Assembly: GCA_016708765.1 (NCBI GenBank)
Contig: JADJFD010000002.1
Span: forward strand, 496,001-560,000
DNA: 64,000 bases
Source of the DNA: Chitinophagaceae bacterium
Lineage (GTDB): Bacteria; Bacteroidota; Bacteroidia; Chitinophagales; Chitinophagaceae
Direction: 5' to 3'
A program made the position numbers and the translations under genes. This document shows positions 24,896 through 31,730 of the stretch, piece by piece. The notes beneath the pieces are model-generated. The model was given only the letters and a program-made list of their open reading frames with translations. It did not search any database and was not told where the DNA came from. Numbering within the stretch: the first letter of the stretch is position 1; every line of letters begins with the position of its first letter.

Positions 24896-25609
24896 ATGTT
24901 ACCTAAGTACAAACGTATACTCCTCAAACTTTCCGGCGAAGCATTAATGGGTGATAAAAGTTTTGGATTCGATACCAATGTCATCAACCAATATGCCCAG
25001 GATATTAAATCAATTACTGATTTAGGCGTTCAGTTAGCCATTGTAATTGGTGGAGGCAATATTTACAGAGGAATGAATGAAGCTGAAACAGGAATAGAAA
25101 GAGCTCATGGTGATTACATGGGAATGCTGGCGACAGTTATTAACGGAATGGCATTACAGGCAGGATTGGAAAAGGCAGGTGTGTACACCCGATTGCAGAG
25201 TGCTATAAAAATGGAGCAGATTGCAGAGCCTTATATCCGTCGCAGAGCTATACGCCACGTAGAAAAAGGAAGAGTGGTGATATTCGGAGCTGGCACAGGA
25301 AATCCATATTTTACTACAGATACAGCCGGATCTCTCCGGGCTATTGAGATAAATGCTGATGTTATTTTAAAAGGTACAAGAGTAGATGGCATTTATAATG
25401 CCGACCCAGAAAAAGACCCGACAGCAACCAAATATAATGTTCTCACCTTTCAAGATTGCATATCGCAAAATCTTCGGGTAATGGATATGACTGCTTTTAC
25501 CCTTTGCATGGAAAACAATCTTCCTATTATTGTTTTCAATATGAATAAGGAAGATAACCTTCGCAGAGTTGTAACTGGAGAAAAGGTTGGAACACTGGTA
25601 AAAGGGTAA
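24896..25609 (+). CDS. pyrH: UMP kinase
   Basis: PyrH phosphorylates UMP to UDP in pyrimidine nucleotide synthesis and is essential. The 237 residues match the amino-acid-kinase fold: RILLKLSGEALMGDKSFGFD at the start, VIGGGNIYRG, FGAGTGNPYFTTDTAGSLRA with the hexamer signature, and KGTRVDGIYNADPEKDPTA near the C-terminus. Complete length. A single promoter box precedes it. An inverted repeat (25684-25721) separates it from the next gene. Confidence 0.97.
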   Translation: MLPKYKRILLKLSGEALMGDKSFGFDTNVINQYAQDIKSITDLGVQLAIVIGGGNIYRGMNEAETGIERAHGDYMGMLATVINGMALQAGLEKAGVYTRLQSAIKMEQIAEPYIRRRAIRHVEKGRVVIFGAGTGNPYFTTDTAGSLRAIEINADVILKGTRVDGIYNADPEKDPTATKYNVLTFQDCISQNLRVMDMTAFTLCMENNLPIIVFNMNKEDNLRRVVTGEKVGTLVKG

Positions 25610-25683
25610 ATACTACGTGGTTTTCCTATTTCAAATTTTGCAGCAAATACTATCTTGCAGTAGATATCCACTACACCTGTGAA

Positions 25684-25721
25684 AAACTATAAACGGCAAT
25701 TTGCTGATTTTTTTATAGTTT
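25684..25721. repeat. Inverted repeat downstream of pyrH
   Basis: AAACTATAAA (25684-25693) and TTTATAGTTT (25712-25721) are perfect 10-bp arms. The core ACTATAAACG also occurs in the metH leader hairpin at 35591-35602. It could end pyrH transcription since a T7 run borders the right arm. Confidence 0.45.
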
Positions 25722-25742
25722 CCAAACCTTATGCTACTGTTT

Positions 25743-26861
25743 ATGGATGGCCAACTTTCACTTTCCTTGGTTGAGATTATAGTGCTGATGCTCGGCGCTA
25801 TCGTTCTTGGTATCACCATTCACTTTTTTATTACAAGCCGTCGTTCATTAAAGGAAGAAGTTGAAAAAGCTCCAGGAGGAAAACTAAACCGTGAACTAGA
25901 TGACTGGAAACGTCGTTACTTTAATGATATTGAAGATAAAGACCGGGAACTGGAAAGCCTGAAAAAGAAATTTGCAGATACGGAAGAGAATAGTGAGATC
26001 AACATGATTGAGGCAGATGAGATGCGTAAAGCAAATAAGGAGCTAAAAAAAGAAATAGAACTTTTAAAACAAGCACCTAAAACTACAAATGCAAACGAGA
26101 GCATTGAGATTGATCAATTAAGAAAGCAGAATAAGCAGTTGAAAGAAGAAATAGAGTTGCTGAAAAAAACGCCTCAAACTACAACTACTGGTAAACCTGA
26201 TTACATGGAACAATTGCGGATTGCTCAAAGTGGTTTATTGGAGCATAACACTAAAATAAATCAACTGCTGGAGCAAATAGACATTGTAAAAGAAACAGAA
26301 GAAAAGCAGCAAGATATTTTAAAGAACAATGAAGTGCTGGCAGAACAGGTGGATGAATTAAATTCAAGACTATCGCAAAAGGAAAAAGAGCTAAATAATG
26401 TTCGCCAAAAAGAGCACCTGACTACTGAAATGAATTCGATGCTGGATAATGCCTATACAGAATTCAATACTTTACAAGAGAAAATGCTCAAGTTAGAAAT
26501 GCAGGTAATCAATGCAAAGAAAATAAATATTGAATACGAAGATTTAAAAGAAGGGTACAGCAAAGTTTCTACCGATTTGAGTGATGAGAAAAAGAAGTAC
26601 CAGGCTGCTCACAATGAAAACAATCAATTAAGAGATACGCTGACTGAAACGGAAAACAAATTAAAAGAAGCTAATTTTCAGCGGCAGCAATTACAGAAAA
26701 AAGTAGCTTACCTCGAAGAATTGAATATTGATATGCAAGCAATTGCTGATGCAAATAAGAAATTAGAAGGGCAGATCAGAAGAATCGGAGAGCTGGAAAG
26801 CATGCTGAATGTAGTATCAGAAGAGAGAGATGACCTGGCCCGGAAGCAACACAAAGTATAA
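25743..26861 (+). CDS. Membrane-anchored coiled-coil protein
   Basis: One N-terminal membrane segment (VEIIVLMLGAIVLGITIHFF) is followed by about 330 residues of almost unbroken coiled coil rich in Glu, Lys and Leu (ELKKEIELLKQ, QLKEEIELLKK in tandem-like blocks). The start is taken at the ATG at 25743 (MDGQLSLS); another in-frame ATG lies 4 codons upstream. No enzymatic domain is visible. It is probably a cytoplasm-facing scaffold tied to the inner membrane; no specific function can be given. A good terminator follows. Confidence 0.75.
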   Translation: MDGQLSLSLVEIIVLMLGAIVLGITIHFFITSRRSLKEEVEKAPGGKLNRELDDWKRRYFNDIEDKDRELESLKKKFADTEENSEINMIEADEMRKANKELKKEIELLKQAPKTTNANESIEIDQLRKQNKQLKEEIELLKKTPQTTTTGKPDYMEQLRIAQSGLLEHNTKINQLLEQIDIVKETEEKQQDILKNNEVLAEQVDELNSRLSQKEKELNNVRQKEHLTTEMNSMLDNAYTEFNTLQEKMLKLEMQVINAKKINIEYEDLKEGYSKVSTDLSDEKKKYQAAHNENNQLRDTLTETENKLKEANFQRQQLQKKVAYLEELNIDMQAIADANKKLEGQIRRIGELESMLNVVSEERDDLARKQHKV

Positions 26862-26883
26862 TCAATCATACTCATAATATTTG

Positions 26884-26905
26884 AAAGGCCATCAGGCCTT
26901 TTTTT
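26884..26905 (+). terminator. Terminator after the coiled-coil gene
   Basis: AAAGGCC (26884-26890), loop ATCA, GGCCTTT (26895-26901), then further T to 26905. Confidence 0.88.
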
Positions 26906-26925
26906 ATTTACTACATAAGAGCCGT

Positions 26926-26933
26926 TAACTTTG
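26926..26933 (+). promoter_or_regulatory. Promoter -7 element for pdxH
   Basis: TAACTTTG is an exact TAnnTTTG match, 18 bases before the pdxH ATG at 26952. Confidence 0.5.
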
Positions 26934-26951
26934 CTATCCAATTTATTTACT

Positions 26952-27596
26952 ATGGCTAAAAATATTGCTGATATACGGAAAAGCTACTCTAAAAAGAAGC
27001 TAAGCGAAAAGAAAATAGATAATGAGCCTCTTAAACAGTTTTCCAAATGGTGGAAGCAGGCCGTTGCATCTGGTATTAGTGAAGTAAATGCAATGACATT
27101 AGCAACCGCCTCATCAGTCGGATTTCCCTCTGCAAGAATTGTTCTATTAAAAGGTGTGGAGAAGAATGGTTTTGTTTTCTTTACAAATTACAATAGTTAC
27201 AAAGGGCAGCAGTTGGCCGAAAACCCAAAAGCCTGTGCTGTTTTTTTCTGGAAGGAATTGGAAAGGCAAGTAAGAATAACCGGATTAGTTGAAAAAGTTT
27301 CGCAAGAAGAAAGTGAGGCATATTTTTTCTCTAGGCCGGAAGGAAGCCAAATTGGCGCCATTGCCTCACCACAAAGTCAGGTAATTGAAAGCAGGGAATG
27401 GCTGGATGAGCATTATAAACAAGTAAAAAAGAAAGCAACAGAAGATAAGATTAAAAAACCGGAACATTGGGGTGGCTATATTCTAAAGCCTGTTATAATT
27501 GAATTTTGGCAAGGAAGACCAAGCCGGCTGCATGACAGGATTCAATATACGCTGGAAGATAATGGCAAATGGAAGATTGAGCGGTTAGCTCCGTAA
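26952..27596 (+). CDS. pdxH: Pyridoxamine 5'-phosphate oxidase
   Basis: PdxH uses FMN and oxygen to make pyridoxal phosphate, the active form of vitamin B6. From the ATG at 26952 the protein has 214 residues with FMN-site motifs PSARIVLLKGVEKNGFVFF and TNYNSYKGQQLAENP, and the signature EFWQGRPSRLHDRIQY near the C-terminus. Length is typical. The frame opens 7 codons earlier, but those bases hold the promoter, so the later start is preferred. Confidence 0.95.
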   Translation: MAKNIADIRKSYSKKKLSEKKIDNEPLKQFSKWWKQAVASGISEVNAMTLATASSVGFPSARIVLLKGVEKNGFVFFTNYNSYKGQQLAENPKACAVFFWKELERQVRITGLVEKVSQEESEAYFFSRPEGSQIGAIASPQSQVIESREWLDEHYKQVKKKATEDKIKKPEHWGGYILKPVIIEFWQGRPSRLHDRIQYTLEDNGKWKIERLAP

Positions 27597-27655
27597 TTAA
27601 TATAGTTAACAAGTTGAATGGAGCATCCAAACAACTTGCTAACCAAAATAAGCTC

Positions 27656-27802
27656 TTAGCTTTTTTTAGCAGTTTCCTTTTTTTCTGCAGTCTTTTTGTC
27701 TGCCGCCGCTTGTTGAGCAGGAGTCTTTGTTACTGGTCTGCTTTTACCAAAAGATCCTTTAAAACGTTTTCCTTTAGCAGTTTTCTTATCACCTCTTCCC
27801 AT
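27656..27802 (-). CDS. 30S ribosomal protein THX family
   Basis: A 48-residue, very basic protein beginning MGRGDKKTAKGKRFKGSFGK, close to the THX family start (MGKGDKKTRRGK) known from Thermus and Bacteroidota ribosomes, where THX sits in the small-subunit head. After residue 23 the tail is Ala/Lys rich (TPAQQAAADKKTAEKK), a longer extension than I recall for the Thermus protein. The gene is short and easily missed. It lies between pdxH (convergent) and the HU gene on the same strand. Confidence 0.85.
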   Translation of the reverse strand: MGRGDKKTAKGKRFKGSFGKSRPVTKTPAQQAAADKKTAEKKETAKKS

Positions 27803-27902
27803 AAAATGAATTTTTAATTATTGTTATTTATAAAATCTGATTTCAAAAAAAACTCCTTCCCGCTACAAACGGAATGGAGCTTTTAATAAGTTTAGTGCGG
27901 AA

Positions 27903-28172
27903 TTAAAGTTTACCGGCAAGTTCTTTACCTGCTTTAAATTTTGCAACTTTTCTGGCTTTGATTTTTATTACTTCACCAGTTTGTGGGTTACGGCCATTAC
28001 GGGCAGCTCTTTTAGATACGGAAAAAGTGCCAAAGCCAACCAACGTTACTTTACCACCACCTTTTAGTGTTTTAGTAACTGCTTCAATGAAAGAATCAAG
28101 AGATGCATTAGCTTGAGTTTTGGTAATGCCTGCATCGTCTGCAAGCTTAGCGATTAATTCTGCTTTGTTCAT
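27903..28172 (-). CDS. hup: HU family DNA-binding protein
   Basis: HU bends and compacts DNA as a dimer. The 89 residues match throughout: MNKAELIAKLADDAGITKTQ, GGKVTLVGFGTFSVSKR, and the signature ARNGRNPQTGEVIKIKA with the intercalating Pro. Downstream, CTCC/GGAG and CCG/CGG arms around 27848-27882 with a T run on the minus strand look like its terminator. An AT-rich palindrome (about 28240-28269) lies upstream in a 293-base gap that is otherwise empty. Confidence 0.95.
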   Translation of the reverse strand: MNKAELIAKLADDAGITKTQANASLDSFIEAVTKTLKGGGKVTLVGFGTFSVSKRAARNGRNPQTGEVIKIKARKVAKFKAGKELAGKL

Positions 28173-28465
28173 GTTTTGTAAAATTTTTATTGTTTGACGA
28201 CAGGCGACAAATTTAGAAGGTTTTTCTTTCCAATAAAATATTATTATTCAAAAATTTGAAAATAATAATCTTACCGAAACCAGACCTGACAAGGTTTTAA
28301 GAGAAAATGTTGTTTTTTGCCATTATAGCAAAATGTTGATTCCGCTACTTAAAGCCTTGTATTTAAAGGGGTTTCATCATTCCTTTTAAATGCTTGCCTG
28401 TAAAGGGTTTGATGGAATATACAAATGTTTTGCTGAAGCATTACTAAAATATTTTTTTTTCACAC

Positions 28466-28771
28466 TCAATACACAACTTCCATCACTGACCGAAATGCGA
28501 TGAATTTATCTCCCCATTTATCCATACCTTTTTTCCGCATCGTATCTGCATGTTTTTCCAGATATTCTTCGTATAGTTTTATATCAGGAGCATGATATTG
28601 TACTGCATGAGTAAATCCATCTTCTTCATCAATATCCAGCAATCGGAGAATAGTTGCATGAGTAAAACAACCTGTATTAATTACATCAGCAATATGCTCT
28701 TTTTTTAACCAGTTTAACCATTCATCTGTAATTGAATGAGCTGTCTTTATTGTTACGTTATAAATAATCAT
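28466..28771 (-). CDS. DUF4286 family protein
   Basis: The 101-residue product starts MIIYNVTIKTAHSITDEWLN and has WLKKEHIADVINTGCF and YLEKHADTMRKKGMDKWGDK, the pattern of DUF4286, a small ferredoxin-like-fold family common in Bacteroidota and of unknown function. It lies 6 bases downstream of xth on the same strand, so the two share a transcript. No export signal. Confidence 0.8.
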   Translation of the reverse strand: MIIYNVTIKTAHSITDEWLNWLKKEHIADVINTGCFTHATILRLLDIDEEDGFTHAVQYHAPDIKLYEEYLEKHADTMRKKGMDKWGDKFIAFRSVMEVVY

Positions 28772-28777
28772 TTTGTT

Positions 28778-29545
28778 TTACAATTTAATATCAAGATATA
28801 CAGGACAGTGATCGCTATGCTTTACATCCGGATAAATTTCTGCATCTTTCAAGTTTTTCTTTAAAGGCTCCGTAACATTAATGTAATCAATTCTCCATCC
28901 TTTATTATTTAATCGTACTGTTGGAAACCGTTGACTCCACCAGCTATAACGATGCGGTTCTGGATGAAAATGACGGAAAGTATCAATCCAGTCATTACCC
29001 AGAAATTTTGTCATCCATTCTCTTTCTTCGGGTAAAAACCCAGAAGACTTCTTATTTCCTTTCGGATCATGAATATCAATTTCAGTATGTGCAATATTAT
29101 AATCGCCACACAAAATAAGTTTCGTTGTTTTTTTTCTTAGCTTATTGAGATACTTATTCATCTCATCCAGCCATTCATATTTAAATGTTTGTCTTAAATC
29201 ACCACTTGTTCCAGAAGGAAAGTATGCGTTGATTAATCGGACATCTTTAAAATCCAATTGAATCACTCTTCCTTCATCATCACTTAGCTTATGACCGGTG
29301 CCGTATTGTACATTATCAGGTTTGATTTTTGTGAATACAGCAACACCGCTGTACCCTTTTTTCTGTGCACTGTACCAATAATGATGATAGCCTAATGCTT
29401 CTAACTGCTTTACATCCACATCGCCTTGTGTTGCTTTTGTTTCCTGCAAACAAATTACATCAGCAGGATTTGTTTTTAACCAGTCAAAAAACCCTTTTTT
29501 AATAGCAGCTCTAATACCATTAACATTATAACTTATGATACGCAT
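28778..29545 (-). CDS. xth: Exodeoxyribonuclease III
   Basis: Xth is the AP endonuclease and 3'-5' exonuclease of base-excision repair. The 255 residues carry RIISYNVNGIRAAIKKGF, the metal-binding Glu in DVICLQETKA, LCGDYNIAHTEIDIHDPKG, and the terminal catalytic block DYINVTEPL to HSDHCPVYLDI. Complete length. First gene of a short unit with the DUF4286 gene. Confidence 0.96.
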   Translation of the reverse strand: MRIISYNVNGIRAAIKKGFFDWLKTNPADVICLQETKATQGDVDVKQLEALGYHHYWYSAQKKGYSGVAVFTKIKPDNVQYGTGHKLSDDEGRVIQLDFKDVRLINAYFPSGTSGDLRQTFKYEWLDEMNKYLNKLRKKTTKLILCGDYNIAHTEIDIHDPKGNKKSSGFLPEEREWMTKFLGNDWIDTFRHFHPEPHRYSWWSQRFPTVRLNNKGWRIDYINVTEPLKKNLKDAEIYPDVKHSDHCPVYLDIKL

Positions 29546-29584
29546 TGTATAATTGTTTAAATTGGCAGCAATTTACATCATACT

Positions 29585-30331
29585 ATGGAAGCATCAACAA
29601 AATTGAAAGAAGGATCTATTATTCCTCCTAAAAAACCAGTGTATCTCGAAGGTCCAAAAAGTAGAGGCTATGAATTAGCTTTTGCATGGCGGGTATTCTG
29701 GCAATTTATTAAAGGATTCAGAAAGCTCCACTTCGTTGGTCCTTGTATTACCGTATTTGGCTCTGCAAGATTTAAAGAAGATCATCAATACTATATAAAA
29801 GCAAGAGAGTTTGGAAAACGTATTGCAGAACTTGGCTTTACGACAATGACAGGTGGAGGTCCTGGTATTATGGAAGCTGCCAACAGAGGTGCATTTGAAA
29901 ATAATGGCATGTCAGTCGGATGTAATATTGTATTACCATTTGAGCAAAAAGAAAATCCTTACGTACAGAAATCTATAACCTTTGAACATTTCTTTGTGAG
30001 AAAAGTTTTGCTTGTAAAATATTCTTATGGCTTTGTCATTATGCCTGGTGGCTTTGGCACATTGGATGAATTATTTGAAACATTGACATTGGTACAAACA
30101 AAAAGCATTACTCAATTTCCTGTTGTTTTATATGGAAAAGAATTTTTTGAACCTTTAGTGCAGCAAATGAAATGGATGGCCAATGAAGGAACAATTTCTC
30201 CTGAAGACCTGGATTTAATGTTGATTACAGATGATATAGACGAAGCAATGAAATATATAAGAAGCTACATTGGCGCAAACTATAAAATAAAGCCTCGTAA
30301 ACGTTCCTGGTGGTTGCTGGAAAAAAGGTAA
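29585..30331 (+). CDS. LOG family protein (TIGR00730)
   Basis: The 248-residue protein contains GSARFKEDHQYY, the GGGPGIMEAANRGAF motif and PGGFGTLDELFETLTL, which match the PGGxGTxxE signature of LOG/lysine-decarboxylase-like proteins. The family includes cytokinin-activating phosphoribohydrolases and pyrimidine nucleotide nucleosidases (PpnN); in bacteria of this type the usual role is probably nucleotide hydrolysis. About 60 residues precede the core. It starts 39 bases from the divergent xth. Confidence 0.88.
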   Translation: MEASTKLKEGSIIPPKKPVYLEGPKSRGYELAFAWRVFWQFIKGFRKLHFVGPCITVFGSARFKEDHQYYIKAREFGKRIAELGFTTMTGGGPGIMEAANRGAFENNGMSVGCNIVLPFEQKENPYVQKSITFEHFFVRKVLLVKYSYGFVIMPGGFGTLDELFETLTLVQTKSITQFPVVLYGKEFFEPLVQQMKWMANEGTISPEDLDLMLITDDIDEAMKYIRSYIGANYKIKPRKRSWWLLEKR

Positions 30332-30356
30332 TATTATTGCAGTTCAATTCTAAACT

Positions 30357-30617
30357 ATGACAGGAATAGAAATATTAGGTTATTCTACATGTGCAGTAAC
30401 TGCACTCACTTTTTTGCCACAAGTAATAAAGACCTGGAAAGAAAAATCTGCAAAAAATGTTTCTTTGATGATGTTTATCATAGCATTCGTCAATGAAGTA
30501 ATGTGGATAGCTTATGGAGTGTTACAAAAAGACAATGTAATTATTGTTACCAATGTAATTATGATTGCCATGTGTTCGGTAATGATCTCCTTGAAGTTGA
30601 AATATAAAAATGTATAA
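30357..30617 (+). CDS. SemiSWEET-type transporter
   Basis: The 86-residue protein has three membrane helices, the PQ-loop motif in LTFLPQVIKTWKEKSAKNVS, and a short basic end, which is the layout of bacterial SemiSWEET sugar transporters that work as dimers in the inner membrane. The substrate is unknown. Its stop overlaps the start of the next gene (TAATG). Confidence 0.88.
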   Translation: MTGIEILGYSTCAVTALTFLPQVIKTWKEKSAKNVSLMMFIIAFVNEVMWIAYGVLQKDNVIIVTNVIMIAMCSVMISLKLKYKNV

Positions 30618-31225
30618 TGGTCAATGCCATAATTTTTGATTTAGGCGGAGTGCTGATAGATTGGAATCCCAATTATGTTTTTGATGAAAATTATTTTAAA
30701 TCGCAAGAACAAAAAGATTTTTTCTTTCAAAACGTTTGCACTCCTGATTGGAATGAAAATCAGGATGCAGGTTTTCCGATTGCATTAGCAACAGAAGAAA
30801 AGCTGGCTGAATTTCCCGAATGGGAAAAACCAATTAAAGATTTTTACGGACGTTGGGTAGAAATGCTGGGAGAGCAAATTCAGGGAACGGTTGATATTTT
30901 CAAACAACTAAAAGAAAATAAGGCCCTGAAATTTTATGCGCTAACCAACTGGAGTGCAGAAACTTTTCCTATTGCTGTAGACCGTTTTGAGTTTTTGCAA
31001 TGGTTTGATGGGTTAGTAGTAAGCGGCGAAGAAAATATGCGAAAACCTTTTCCAGAGTTTTATCAACTTTTATTGAACAGGTATAATGTAAAAGCAGAGG
31101 AAGCTTTATTTATTGATGATAATTTGAGGAATGTAAAAGCTGCTGAAGCATTGGGAATAAAAAGTATTCATTTTACAACTCCTGAGCAATTAGGTCTGGA
31201 ACTCCAAAATATTGGAATATATTAG
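30617..31225 (+). CDS. HAD-like hydrolase, class IA
   Basis: Haloacid-dehalogenase fold phosphatase of 202 residues. Motif I is IIFDLGGVLIDWNPNY, motif II TNWSAETFP, motif III Lys in ENMRKPFPEFYQ, motif IV FIDDNLRNVKAA. The first motif has the Asp nucleophile but Gly where many HADs have the second Asp (DLGGV), as in the YihX-like branch. It is coupled to the SemiSWEET gene by a TAATG overlap. Substrate unknown. Confidence 0.9.
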   Translation: MVNAIIFDLGGVLIDWNPNYVFDENYFKSQEQKDFFFQNVCTPDWNENQDAGFPIALATEEKLAEFPEWEKPIKDFYGRWVEMLGEQIQGTVDIFKQLKENKALKFYALTNWSAETFPIAVDRFEFLQWFDGLVVSGEENMRKPFPEFYQLLLNRYNVKAEEALFIDDNLRNVKAAEALGIKSIHFTTPEQLGLELQNIGIY

Positions 31226-31243
31226 TCTAATAAAAAATTATCT

Positions 31244-31729
31244 ATGGAAGAAAATATGCCGCCAGTGGAAGAACGAGTAAATCTTTTTGATGCTGCTGTG
31301 CGATGCACCGCAGCATCACAGGGCCAACGAGTTTTAAATTGGCGCATAGATAAGTTATTTATGCGCTTTGCTTTAAGTTATGCAAGCGGTTATGCGGTTG
31401 GGTATTTATTGCTGGCAATTGCACCAGATTTTCTGATGGAAATAGCATATGGAGAAAGGGGTTGGAGGTTTTGGACGTTGGCATATATCGTAGGTATTTT
31501 TAACTACATCATTTATTATACCATTTGTGAAAAAGCTTTTAGAGGCTACACACTGGGCAAGCTTCTATCCGGAACAAGAGCAATAAGAAATGATGGTGCT
31601 GAACTTACATTTAAAGACGCTATACTACGTAGCCTTTCCCGCATTGTTCCTTTTGAAGTATTAAGTGCCTTAGCTGGTAGACCTTGGCATGATAGCTGGA
31701 CTGATACGACGGTGGTGAAGACGAGGTAG
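31244..31729 (+). CDS. RDD family membrane protein
   Basis: The 161-residue product has an N-terminal RIDKLFMRFALSYASGYAVG segment with the Arg and Asp of the RDD family, further hydrophobic helices (FNYIIYYTICEKAF), and a GYTLGKLLSGTRAIRNDGA loop typical of RDD proteins. It is an inner-membrane protein of unknown function. It may share the transcript of the two preceding genes (18-base gap). It meets metH tail to tail, with one base between the stops. Confidence 0.85.
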   Translation: MEENMPPVEERVNLFDAAVRCTAASQGQRVLNWRIDKLFMRFALSYASGYAVGYLLLAIAPDFLMEIAYGERGWRFWTLAYIVGIFNYIIYYTICEKAFRGYTLGKLLSGTRAIRNDGAELTFKDAILRSLSRIVPFEVLSALAGRPWHDSWTDTTVVKTR

Positions 31730-31730
31730 G

